Shown here: one piece after another, positions 16,340-24,398 of the stretch | Position numbering within the stretch: the first letter of the stretch is position 1 | Layout: each line of letters starts with the position of its first letter | Source of the DNA: Bradyrhizobium sp. AT1 | GTDB taxonomy: Bacteria; Pseudomonadota; Alphaproteobacteria; Rhizobiales; Xanthobacteraceae | Direction: 5' to 3' | Assembly (NCBI RefSeq): GCF_001590795.1 | Contig: NZ_JXDL01000001.1 | Location: 7,236,868-7,300,867 of the forward strand | Length of the DNA stretch: 64,000 nucleotides | Notes under the pieces: model-generated | The model's input: the letters and a program-made list of their open reading frames with translations, nothing else | What the model was told of the DNA's origin: nothing | The model's database searches: none | Translations under genes and position numbers: made by a program

Positions 16340-17179
16340 ATGCCCATCAAGGATGTCTTTCTGCCGCTTGTCGGCCAGCCGCGCGGGCCGGCCCTGGTTG
16401 CGATCGAGAAATGTGTGGCCGTCGCCGCCGCCCTCGGCGCCAGGATCACCGCGTTGGCGCTCGAGGAAGAGGTCTATGAGCGGCCGAAGGTGATGCTGCC
16501 CTACAATCGCGATTCCGCGGAGGCTGCTAGCTCGCGTGAGGCGGCCGACGTGCAGCAGCTGCTGAACGCCTTCACCCATGCGGCGTCCCGCGCGAACGTT
16601 CGCGCCCAGAGCCGAACGGGCAAGGTGCCGGCAGACCAGATCGCGGCGGTCCTGGCCGAGCACGCCCGTTTCAGCGATCTGACCCTGTTTCCCGTGAAGC
16701 CGCACGACAGCCGAACGGAGAGCTTTGTCGAAGCTTTCCTGTTCGAATCCGGGCGGCCGCTGTTGCTTTGTCCGGAGCAGCATGCGGAGCAGTTGCGGCC
16801 GGAGTTCGAGAACGTCATGGTCGCCTGGGATCACTCCGCCCGTGCGGCGCGAGCGGTCGGCGACGCGCTGCCGGTTCTGCAGGCGGCGGCCTCTGTCCGC
16901 GTGGTGACCGTGGCGGATGACAAGACCGAAGCGATCGTGCAATCCGGAACCGCTTTCGTCGATCATTTGCGGGAACACGGCGTTCCCGCCTCGTTCGAAA
17001 CGACCAAAGGCAGCGGCAGCTCAATCGGCAAGGTCCTGGGAAACTGGGCGAATTCCCACGGCATGGATGTGATCGTGATGGGTGCCTATCACCATTCGCG
17101 CCTGAACGAGATCGTGTGGGGCGGTGTGACAAAGACCGTCATTGGCCAGCCACCATGCTGGGTTATGATCTCCCACTAG
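16340..17179 (+). CDS. Universal stress protein, tandem UspA-like
   Basis: This 279-residue protein has a degenerate N-terminal Usp half and a C-terminal half with a good ATP-binding signature (MGAYHHSRLNEIVWGG). ATP-binding tandem Usp proteins accumulate in oxygen or energy limitation. The ATG at 16340 has AAGGAG upstream; longer in-frame starts would run into the leader. It carries its own FNR-type box and is followed after 65 bp by the acyl-CoA synthetase/GNAT gene without a new box, so the two are probably co-transcribed. Confidence 0.88.
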   Translation: MPIKDVFLPLVGQPRGPALVAIEKCVAVAAALGARITALALEEEVYERPKVMLPYNRDSAEAASSREAADVQQLLNAFTHAASRANVRAQSRTGKVPADQIAAVLAEHARFSDLTLFPVKPHDSRTESFVEAFLFESGRPLLLCPEQHAEQLRPEFENVMVAWDHSARAARAVGDALPVLQAAASVRVVTVADDKTEAIVQSGTAFVDHLREHGVPASFETTKGSGSSIGKVLGNWANSHGMDVIVMGAYHHSRLNEIVWGGVTKTVIGQPPCWVMISH

Positions 17180-17244
17180 GCGCGTTACTTTCCAGCCTGA
17201 TCGTCAACCATCGGAACCGTCGCTGACCGGGCGCATTTGCTTTC

Positions 17245-19938
17245 ATGTCAACCTATCGTCTGAACAATCTGCTGGCGCCGCGTTCAGTCGCGCTCGTCGG
17301 CGCGAGCGCGCGTCCGGTCTCGGTCGGACGTGCCGTTCTGGAGAACATTCACAAGACCGGATTCAAGGGGCGGTTCGGCCTCGTCAATCCGCGCCATGCC
17401 GAAATCGGCGGCGTTGCCGCGGTGAAGAGTCTGGACCGGTTGGACTTCGTGCCCGAGCTCGTGGTCATCACGGCGCCGGCGCGTGAGATTCCGGACATCA
17501 TCGATCAGGCCGGGCGTCGTGGCTCGGCGGGCGCCTTGATCGTCTCGGCCGGGCTCGGCTACGGACCGGGATCTCTGCACGAGGCCGCAATCGTGGCGGC
17601 CCGCAAATACGGCATGCGGCTGATCGGACCGAACTGCCTCGGCATCATGATGCCCGGCGTCAGCCTCAATGCCAGCTTTGCCGCGCATATGCCGGGGGCG
17701 GGCAGCCTCGCGCTGATCTCGCAATCGGGCGCGATCGCTGCCGGCATGGTCGACTGGGCTGCGCAGCGCGGCGTCGGCTTCTCCGGCATCGTGTCGATTG
17801 GCGATCAAATCGACGTCGATATTGCCGATCTGCTCGATTATTTCGCAATGGATCACAAGACGCGCGCGATCCTGCTCTACATCGAGTCCATCAAGGATGC
17901 GCGCAAGTTCATGTCGGCGGCGCGTGCCGCCGCGCGCGTGAAACCTGTCGTCGTGGTGAAATCCGGTCGCATGGCGCAGGGTGCGAAAGCCGCGGCCACG
18001 CATACCGGCGCGCTCGCCGGCGCCGACGCGGTCTATGACGCGGCGTTTCGCCGCGCGGGTGTCCTGCGGGTCTCCGACCTGCGTGAGCTGTTCGATTGTG
18101 CCGAGACACTCGGCCGCGTCGAATCGCCGACGGGAAAGCGTCTCGCCATCCTGACCAATGGCGGCGGCATCGGCGTGCTCGCCGTCGATCGATTGGTCGA
18201 ACTCGGCGGAATTCCGGCGACCCTCTCGCCGGAGGTGCGCAAGACGCTCGATGCGGTTCTGCCGCCGACCTGGTCCGGTGCAAATCCCGTCGACATCGTC
18301 GGCGACGCTGACGCATCGCGCTACGCGGCGGCTTTGGAGGTGCTGCTGGCCGATCGTGACAATGATGCAGTCCTGGTCCTCAACGTGCAAACGGCGATCG
18401 CCTCGGCCGCCGCGATCGCCACGACCGTGACGGAGCTCGTCGCCAAGTATCGAAAAGAGCACCGCAGCTGGGCGAAGCCTGTATTGGCAGCCTGGGTTGG
18501 AGCCGATCAGCACATCATTCAGGCACTCTCCAGCGCCGGTGTGCCGAACTATCCGACCGAGGACGATGCCGTCCGCGGCTTCATGTATCTGGTCCGGCAC
18601 CGCGAAGTGGTGGAGGAGTTGAGCCAGGTTCCTCCCGCGATGCCCGACACGTTCGTTCCGGATGCCCGGGGCGCGAGGCAGGTCGTCACCGCCGCGATCG
18701 CGGACGGTCGTGAGTGGCTCGAGCCTGTCGAGATCAAAAACCTGCTCGAAGCCTACGACATCGCGATGGTGCCGACCTATGCGGCATCCGATGTCGAGCA
18801 GGCGGTTGGCTATGCAAACGAGATCTTCGCACAGGGTGGCACCGTCGTGCTGAAGATCATGTCGCGGGACATCACCCACAAATCCGATGTCGGCGGTGTC
18901 GTTCTCAATCTGACCACGCCTGAAGCCGTGCGAGGGGCTGCCGCGAACATTCTTGCGCGGGCGAAGAAGCTGCGTCCGGAGGCGCGTATCGGCGGCGTCA
19001 TCGTCCAGGCGATGGTCGTCAAGGCGAAGGCGCGCGAGCTGATCCTGGGCCTCGCCGATGATCCCACGTTCGGCACCGTCGTCGTGTTCGGTCGCGGAGG
19101 CACGGCGGTGGAAATCATCAACGACAAGGCGCTGGCGCTGCCGCCACTGGATTTGCAGCTCGCTCGCGACCTGATCGATCGCACGCGTGTATCGCGGCTG
19201 CTAAAGGCCTATCGTGACGTGCCGGCGGTCAAGCAAGACGCCGTCGCCATGGTGCTGGTCAAGCTGGCGCAGATGGCGGCCGATATTCCCGAGATCCGCG
19301 AATTCGACATCAATCCGCTGCTGGCGGACGAAACCGGCGTGACCGCAGTCGACGCCCGCGTCGCGGTCGGGCCGCCGCAACGGAAGTTCGCCGGCTCCGG
19401 CCCGGCCAATTTCGCCGTTCGCGCCTATCCCTCGCAATGGGAGCGCCGCCTCAAGGTCAAGGACGACTGGCGCATCTTCGTGCGGCCCATGCGCCCCGAG
19501 GACGAGCCGACCATCCACGAATTCCTGCGCCACGTCACGGCGCACGACCTTCGCCTGCGTTTCTTCGCACCGATGAAGGAGTTCACCCACGAGTTCATCG
19601 CGCGCCTGACCCAGCTCGACTATGCGCGCGCGATGGCCTTCATTGCCTTCGACGAGGCTACTGGCGAAATGGTCGGCGTGGTCCGGCTGCATTCGGATTC
19701 GATCTACGAGAGCGGCGAATACGCCATCCTGCTACGGTCCGATCTCAAGGGCAGGGGGCTCGGCTGGGCCCTCATGCAGTTGATCATCGACTACGCGCGG
19801 TCGGAAGGTCTGAAGGTCATATCGGGCGACGTGCTCAAGGAGAACGCCGTGATGCTCGAGATGTGCCGCGACCTCGGCTTCGAGGTCAAGCCTGATCCGT
19901 CCGAGCCTGATATCTGCGACGTCAAATTGAAGCTCTGA
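17245..19938 (+). CDS. ADP-forming acyl-CoA synthetase fused to GNAT acetyltransferase (Pat-like)
   Basis: This 897-residue protein has an N-terminal CoA-binding domain (about 10-105) and a succinyl-CoA-synthetase-like domain with the THTGALAG motif that carries the phosphorylated His of this family. An ATP-grasp domain follows (about 490-700), and a C-terminal GNAT domain (about 745-897) contains the acetyl-CoA loop LKGRGLGWAL. The order matches the protein acetyltransferase Pat (YfiQ) family, in which the synthetase part is often inactive and senses ligand while GNAT acetylates enzymes such as acetyl-CoA synthetase. Because the His motif is present here, synthetase activity cannot be excluded. 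It lies in the low-oxygen island, downstream of the universal stress gene. Confidence 0.88.
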   Translation: MSTYRLNNLLAPRSVALVGASARPVSVGRAVLENIHKTGFKGRFGLVNPRHAEIGGVAAVKSLDRLDFVPELVVITAPAREIPDIIDQAGRRGSAGALIVSAGLGYGPGSLHEAAIVAARKYGMRLIGPNCLGIMMPGVSLNASFAAHMPGAGSLALISQSGAIAAGMVDWAAQRGVGFSGIVSIGDQIDVDIADLLDYFAMDHKTRAILLYIESIKDARKFMSAARAAARVKPVVVVKSGRMAQGAKAAATHTGALAGADAVYDAAFRRAGVLRVSDLRELFDCAETLGRVESPTGKRLAILTNGGGIGVLAVDRLVELGGIPATLSPEVRKTLDAVLPPTWSGANPVDIVGDADASRYAAALEVLLADRDNDAVLVLNVQTAIASAAAIATTVTELVAKYRKEHRSWAKPVLAAWVGADQHIIQALSSAGVPNYPTEDDAVRGFMYLVRHREVVEELSQVPPAMPDTFVPDARGARQVVTAAIADGREWLEPVEIKNLLEAYDIAMVPTYAASDVEQAVGYANEIFAQGGTVVLKIMSRDITHKSDVGGVVLNLTTPEAVRGAAANILARAKKLRPEARIGGVIVQAMVVKAKARELILGLADDPTFGTVVVFGRGGTAVEIINDKALALPPLDLQLARDLIDRTRVSRLLKAYRDVPAVKQDAVAMVLVKLAQMAADIPEIREFDINPLLADETGVTAVDARVAVGPPQRKFAGSGPANFAVRAYPSQWERRLKVKDDWRIFVRPMRPEDEPTIHEFLRHVTAHDLRLRFFAPMKEFTHEFIARLTQLDYARAMAFIAFDEATGEMVGVVRLHSDSIYESGEYAILLRSDLKGRGLGWALMQLIIDYARSEGLKVISGDVLKENAVMLEMCRDLGFEVKPDPSEPDICDVKLKL

Positions 19939-19948
19939 CGAGCGCGCT

Positions 19949-20449
19949 TCAAGAGCGCGCTTCAGCCGAACTCGTCGCGGCGGATGTCTTCGCGGATGCC
20001 TTGGCGGTCGTCCGCAAGTTCCGAATGATGATGGCGATCAAGGGCACCAGCACCGGCACGATCGTGCTGAGCGGATGATGCACCGCGCCTGACACCTGGG
20101 CCTGGAACGCGCGCGCCTCGACTTGAAGGGCTTCGATGGAGGTGTCGTGAATTTCGTTGGCAAGCTCGATGTCGCGGCCTGACGGAGCCCGGCCGGCGAT
20201 CGCGAAGAGTGCGGCCGCGATGGCGAAATTGACGGCGCCGAGGATGGCGGCCGCGGCAATCGCGCTCCAGATCTGGACCAGCGCGAAATAGGCGGACAGC
20301 TCCAGCATCAGAAGTCCGAACGCCGCGATCAGCGCCGCAAACGCCCGCAAGCCGAGGCCGATCAGCAGATGGCGCAGCCTGATGTCCGCGATGATCCTGT
20401 CGGTGCGCCACAGCGCGCGCAGGTGTTTGACCACATTCTCGGTATTCAC
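19949..20449 (-). CDS. Phage-holin-like/YqjE-type inner membrane protein
   Basis: This 166-residue protein has two hydrophobic segments (about 30-55 and 60-85) in the holin_X/YqjE arrangement, then an amphipathic region and a third hydrophobic stretch (STIVPVLVPLIAIII). The start is GTG, immediately after the TAA of the upstream gene, so translation is probably coupled. In enterobacteria the yqjD-yqjE pair is stress-induced and YqjD binds ribosomes at the membrane; a similar role here is inference. It converges with the acyl-CoA synthetase gene (10 bp). Confidence 0.75.
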   Translation of the reverse strand: MNTENVVKHLRALWRTDRIIADIRLRHLLIGLGLRAFAALIAAFGLLMLELSAYFALVQIWSAIAAAAILGAVNFAIAAALFAIAGRAPSGRDIELANEIHDTSIEALQVEARAFQAQVSGAVHHPLSTIVPVLVPLIAIIIRNLRTTAKASAKTSAATSSAEARS

Positions 20450-20725
20450 TTAGTGTCTCCTCAGCATGAAGCCGACAACGACGCCGAGCGCGAAGGCGGA
20501 GGCGAGCGATGTGATCGGGCGGTCCGCAATGAGCCCCTGAAGCTGCTCTTGCTCTTCGTCGACGGTGTCGCCGAGTTCGCTCAACGCGGCCCGGATCTGA
20601 TCGGCGAGCGCTTCGGCGCGATCCTTCGAACTCTCGAACATCTCCTCGCCGGCGGTGCTCAGCAAGCGTGTGACATCGACCTTCAGCGCCCGCAATTCTT
20701 CGCTCATCCTGTCACTGTTGAACAT
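20450..20725 (-). CDS. DUF883/ElaB-YqjD-like membrane-anchored protein
   Basis: This is a 91-residue protein with a long amphipathic, acidic helix (residues about 5-65) and a single C-terminal transmembrane segment ending in arginines (FALGVVVGFMLRRH), the hallmark of the ElaB/YqjD/DUF883 family. The ATG at 20725 is chosen because the upstream in-frame start adds 15 residues with no family character. An FNR-type box (20783-20796) lies about 64 bp upstream. It forms a coupled pair with the downstream YqjE-like gene. Confidence 0.78.
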   Translation of the reverse strand: MFNSDRMSEELRALKVDVTRLLSTAGEEMFESSKDRAEALADQIRAALSELGDTVDEEQEQLQGLIADRPITSLASAFALGVVVGFMLRRH

Positions 20726-20782
20726 GGACTTGATATCCCCGTTGAATGCAAGCAAGCCTAGGACCCGCACACGTGATTGCGC

Positions 20783-20796
20783 TTGATTTGCGTCAA
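20783..20796. promoter_or_regulatory. FNR/FixK-type box for the YqjD/YqjE-like pair
   Basis: TTGATTTGCGTCAA carries both half-sites (TTGAT and GTCAA). The centre is about 64 bp before the DUF883-like gene start on the minus strand. Confidence 0.7.
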
Positions 20797-20817
20797 TCGG
20801 CGGGCGCGGTCCGGGGC

Positions 20818-20831
20818 TTGAGACAGGTCAA
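20818..20831. promoter_or_regulatory. FNR/FixK-type box for the Mla-type operon
   Basis: TTGAGACAGGTCAA has one perfect half-site (GTCAA) and one with a single change (TTGAG). The centre is about 76 bp before the mlaE-like GTG start on the plus strand. Confidence 0.6.
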
Positions 20832-20900
20832 GCCGGCGGCCATATGCTGACCTAGAAATGCCGTCTGAATGGGGACCGATTGTCCCGATGAGGTGGAAGC

Positions 20901-22037
20901 GTGAACCACGAACCGCTGTTGCTCGCAACGCCGTCCGGCGATGCGCTGAACTTGCGCCCCGAAGGGCCCTGGACCGCCGCGAATGTGGTCACGCTCGAGA
21001 CATTGTCCCGGTCGGTCGGTGCAGACGTCGATCGCTCGCGCGTCGTCACCCTGGACATGTCGGGCGTCAGCGCGCTCGACACGCTCGGCGCCTGGGTCCT
21101 GGAAAAACTGTCGCGCAGGGCTGCATCAGCAGGCAGATCGACCGAATTCGTCGGTGTCGCCGATCATTTCAGCGGGCTGATGGACGAGGTACGTCAGGTC
21201 AACCGCCACACGCCGGCCCCGACGGCTGCGCCCAATCCGGTGCTGGCGAGGCTGGGCGACCTCGGCAAATCCACGGTCGGGGCGCGGGAGGACATCACGA
21301 TCTTCCTCCAGATGCTCGGCGCATTGTTCATGGCGGTGGTCGGCGTGCTGCGCCGGCCGCGGTCGCTGCGGCTGACGTCGCTGGTGTATCAGCTCTACCG
21401 CATCGGGTGGCAGGCGATTCCCATCGTTGCACTGATCACCTTCCTGATCGGCGCCATCATCGCGCAGCAGGGCTTCTTTCACTTCCGCAGATTCGGCGCG
21501 GAGTCCTACACCGTCGACATGGTCGGCATTCTGGTGCTTCGTGAGCTCGGCGTGCTGATCGTTGCCATCATGGTCGCCGGCCGGTCGGGCAGCGCCTACA
21601 CCGCCGAGCTCGGCTCGATGAAGATGCGCGAGGAGATCGACGCGCTCTCGACCATGGGGCTCGATCCGGTCGAGATCCTGATCCTGCCGCGCGTTGCGGC
21701 CCTGGTCATTGCGCTGCCGATCCTCACCTTCATCGGATCGATCGCCGCGCTCTATGGCGGCGGCCTCGTCGCGCAGTTCTATGGCGACATGGGGCCTGCG
21801 ATCTACATCGCGCGTCTGCACGAGGCCATCACCGTCACCCATTTCGAGGTGGGCATCCTGAAGGCGCCGTTCATGGCGTTGGTCATAGGGATCGTGGCCT
21901 GCAGCGAGGGATTGCGCGTCAAGGGCAGCGCAGAGTCGCTCGGGCGGCAGACCACGACGTCAGTGGTGAAGTCGATTTTCCTGGTGATCGTGCTCGACGG
22001 CCTGTTCGCGATCTTCTTCGCCTCGATCGGAATGTGA
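20901..22037 (+). CDS. MlaE-type permease with N-terminal STAS domain
   Basis: In this 378-residue protein, residues 1 to about 105 form a STAS-like domain with the core VVTLDMSGVSALDTLGAWVLE, analogous to MlaB but fused. The rest is an MlaE permease with five to six membrane segments and the family signature LRELGVLIVAIMVAGRSGSA followed by EEIDALSTMGLDP. In the Mla/MCE systems this permease with MlaF and MlaD moves phospholipids between the membranes. The start is GTG with a GAGGTGGA ribosome site. It is the first gene of a three-gene operon behind an FNR-type box. Confidence 0.9.
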   Translation: MNHEPLLLATPSGDALNLRPEGPWTAANVVTLETLSRSVGADVDRSRVVTLDMSGVSALDTLGAWVLEKLSRRAASAGRSTEFVGVADHFSGLMDEVRQVNRHTPAPTAAPNPVLARLGDLGKSTVGAREDITIFLQMLGALFMAVVGVLRRPRSLRLTSLVYQLYRIGWQAIPIVALITFLIGAIIAQQGFFHFRRFGAESYTVDMVGILVLRELGVLIVAIMVAGRSGSAYTAELGSMKMREEIDALSTMGLDPVEILILPRVAALVIALPILTFIGSIAALYGGGLVAQFYGDMGPAIYIARLHEAITVTHFEVGILKAPFMALVIGIVACSEGLRVKGSAESLGRQTTTSVVKSIFLVIVLDGLFAIFFASIGM

Positions 22038-22807
22038 CGATGGATGCACCGCAAGACCAGTTCGCGATCCGCGTCCGTGATCTCGTGGTCGGTTTCGGCC
22101 GCCAGACCGTGCTCGACCATCTGTCGCTCGACGTCCGCCGGGGCGAGATCCTCGGGTTGGTAGGGGCGTCCGGCGGCGGCAAGTCGGTGCTGATGCGGAC
22201 CATCATCGGCCTCATCAAGGGGCAGAGCGGGACCATCGAAGTCATGGGGCAGCCCATCGGCGGCCACGGCCGCGGCGCAGCCACGACATGGGGCATCCTG
22301 TTCCAGCAGGGCGCGCTGTTCTCCTCGCTGACGGTCCGCCAGAACGTCCAGTTTCCTTTGCGTGAAAATCTCGTCCTGTCGCAAGAGCTGATGGACGAGA
22401 TCGCGATCGCCAAGCTCGAAATGGTGGGCTTGCGTGCCCAGGATGCGGACAAATATCCGGCGGAGCTGTCCGGCGGCATGACCAAGCGCGTGGCGCTGGC
22501 GCGCGCGCTCGCGCTCGATCCGCCGATCCTGTTCCTGGACGAGCCGACCTCCGGCCTCGATCCGATCGCCGCCGGTGATTTCGACGCGCTGATCACGACG
22601 CTGCAAAAGACGCTGGGGCTGACCGTGTTCATGGTGACCCACGACCTGGCGAGCCTGACCACGGTCTGCGACCGCGTCGCCGCGCTCGCCGACGGCAAGA
22701 TCGTCGCGATCGGCCCGATGCGCGAATTGCTGCAATCCGAGCATCCATGGGTGCGCGCCTATTTCCACGGCAAGCGCTCGCAGATGCTGCAACACGAAAT
22801 GAGATGA
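22034..22807 (+). CDS. MlaF-type ABC transporter ATPase
   Basis: This 257-residue ABC ATPase has Walker A GASGGGKS, signature LSGGMTKRVALARAL, Walker B ILFLDEPTSGLDP and an H-loop in VTHDL. The SGGM form is typical of MlaF/Ttg2A proteins. It powers the MlaE-like permease encoded upstream. A GTG start overlaps the mlaE stop by 4 bp (GTGA); an ATG at 22040 is an alternative. Confidence 0.93.
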   Translation: MTMDAPQDQFAIRVRDLVVGFGRQTVLDHLSLDVRRGEILGLVGASGGGKSVLMRTIIGLIKGQSGTIEVMGQPIGGHGRGAATTWGILFQQGALFSSLTVRQNVQFPLRENLVLSQELMDEIAIAKLEMVGLRAQDADKYPAELSGGMTKRVALARALALDPPILFLDEPTSGLDPIAAGDFDALITTLQKTLGLTVFMVTHDLASLTTVCDRVAALADGKIVAIGPMRELLQSEHPWVRAYFHGKRSQMLQHEMR

Positions 22808-22810
22808 GAC

Positions 22811-23914
22811 ATGGAAACCCGCGCTCCCTACGTGCTGATCGGCAGTTTCGTGCTGGCCGCGATCCTGGCGGTGTTTGGCTTCGTCTATTGGCTGAACAAC
22901 ACCGGCGGCATCGGGCCGCGCACGAACTACCACGTGCAATTCCAAGGGCCGGTCCCTGGCCTCCTGGTCGGCGCTGGCGTGCTGTTCAACGGCATCCGAG
23001 TCGGAGAAGTGACCCAGCTCGGGCTCGCGCTTGATAATCCGCGCTTCGTCAACGCGACGATCTCGGTTGCCGCCGCCACGCCGGTGCGTTCCGACACCAA
23101 GGTCGGTCTGGAATTCCAGGGCCTGACCGGTGTGCCGGTGGTGACGTTGGAGGGCGGGGTGATCACGGCCAAGTCCGGCGAGCCGCCGTCTTTGATCGCG
23201 GAAGCCGGTGCCGGTCAAAGCATGACGCAGGCGGCGCGCGATGCACTGCGCCGGGTCGACACGGTGCTCGAGGACAATTCCGGCCCGCTGAAGGACACCA
23301 TCGCCAATCTCAAGACGTTCTCCGACGGGCTCGCGCGCAACACCGGCAAGATCGACGGCATTCTGGCCGGCCTGGAGAAGATGACTGGCGGTGGCACACC
23401 TGCGCCGAAGGTCACCTACGATCTGCACACGCCGCAGAACCTCGGCCCGGCCGCCAAGACGCTCTCGGCGTCACTGGCCATCCCCGAGCCAAGCGCGGTC
23501 GCGATGCTGCAGACCCAGCGCATGCTGTTCTCACCCAGCGGGGACAGGCCGGGTTTTGCCGATTTCCTCTGGGCCGACAGCATTCCGAAATTGCTCCAGG
23601 CGCGCCTGATCGACAGCTTTGAGAATTACGACATCGCCCACGCCCCCTTGCGCACGTCGGATCTCGGTCAGGCGGATTATCAGCTGCTGATCGACATCCG
23701 GCGCTTCCGGATCGCCACGGAGGGCGAGCCACGGGTCGAGATCGGACTGTCGGCGCGGATCGTCGACAAGAACGGCAAGGTGGTTGCCTCGCGCCTGGTC
23801 GAGACCAGCGAGAAGCTCGACAAGGTCGAGCCGGCCGCTTCGGTCGCCGCCTTCGACGCGGCTTTTGCCCGCATCGCCAAAGAGCTGATCGGGTGGACCG
23901 TGCAGGCGGTGTGA
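22811..23914 (+). CDS. MlaD (MCE) protein fused to an ABC-transport auxiliary (PqiC-like) domain
   Basis: In this 367-residue protein, an N-terminal membrane anchor (about 8-30) is followed by one MCE domain (about 38-120, with LLVGAGVLFNGIRVGEV and FQGLTGVPVVTLEGG). A helical linker follows (about 135-190). The C-terminal part (about 200-365) looks like the ABC-type transport auxiliary lipoprotein domain, with ADSIPKLLQARLIDSFEN and ADYQLLIDIRRFRI. In most bacteria that domain is a separate outer-membrane lipoprotein (PqiC). Here it is tethered through the MCE protein to the inner membrane, and no lipobox is needed. It would bind lipid in the periplasm for the MlaEF pump. It starts 3 bp after mlaF. 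Confidence 0.88.
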   Translation: METRAPYVLIGSFVLAAILAVFGFVYWLNNTGGIGPRTNYHVQFQGPVPGLLVGAGVLFNGIRVGEVTQLGLALDNPRFVNATISVAAATPVRSDTKVGLEFQGLTGVPVVTLEGGVITAKSGEPPSLIAEAGAGQSMTQAARDALRRVDTVLEDNSGPLKDTIANLKTFSDGLARNTGKIDGILAGLEKMTGGGTPAPKVTYDLHTPQNLGPAAKTLSASLAIPEPSAVAMLQTQRMLFSPSGDRPGFADFLWADSIPKLLQARLIDSFENYDIAHAPLRTSDLGQADYQLLIDIRRFRIATEGEPRVEIGLSARIVDKNGKVVASRLVETSEKLDKVEPAASVAAFDAAFARIAKELIGWTVQAV

Positions 23915-23920
23915 CGCCGT

Positions 23921-24238
23921 CTATTCCAGCGTCTTCAGGTAGGACAGAAGGTCGTGGATCTGGTCCGGACTGAGCTCGAAGGCCGGCATGTCGGCGTGAC
24001 CAGTGTAGATCCCTTCGGCCAGCGCCTCACCGAGGCTCTCGATCGGATAACGCCGATGCAGGGTGCGCAGCGGGGGCGCGGCCTCGAGCGGGCTGCGGGA
24101 GGCGCGGTCGATCGCGTGGCAGCGTGCGCAATTGGCCCGTGCGAAGGCCTTGCCGCGCTGTTCGGCACTCGGGGCCGCCAGCGCGGGTGTCATCAGAAGC
24201 AGCGCAATCAGGCCGTGACGCAGGGCGCCTTGCAGCAT
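23921..24238 (-). CDS. Small exported class I-type cytochrome c
   Basis: This 105-residue protein has a Sec signal peptide ending near TPALA, one haem site CARCH and a distal Met in HADMPAFELSPDQ. The ATG at 24238 is chosen because it begins the signal peptide directly; a longer frame would pass through the regulatory region. The single-haem periplasmic cytochrome could be an electron carrier to a terminal oxidase. An FNR-type box (24301-24314) about 69 bp upstream suggests induction under low oxygen. It converges with the mlaD-like gene (6 bp). Confidence 0.87.
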   Translation of the reverse strand: MLQGALRHGLIALLLMTPALAAPSAEQRGKAFARANCARCHAIDRASRSPLEAAPPLRTLHRRYPIESLGEALAEGIYTGHADMPAFELSPDQIHDLLSYLKTLE

Positions 24239-24300
24239 GGAAAAGATCCCGTCGAATTCTGGACGCAGAATAAAGAATAAGATGGGGATGCCACTCAAAT

Positions 24301-24314
24301 TTGATCTGAGTCAA
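24301..24314. promoter_or_regulatory. FNR/FixK-type box between cytochrome c and fnr-like genes
   Basis: TTGATCTGAGTCAA has intact TTGAT and GTCAA halves. The centre is about 69 bp from the cytochrome c start. It is about 91 bp before the chosen start of the FNR-like gene, so it could serve both directions, including autoregulation. Confidence 0.72.
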
Positions 24315-24398
24315 TTGGCTTTGGCGCAGTGCAGTAAAATGCAGCCGCGTGGCGGGCTCGGCCGGGGGGCGGAGCTGGACCGACGCTGGGAGCGGTGG

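Noticed and set aside
17190..17244. FNR-like half-site before the acyl-CoA synthetase gene
   Set aside because: A CTGAT and a GTCAA are present but with wrong spacing, so the gene is treated as part of the universal stress transcript.
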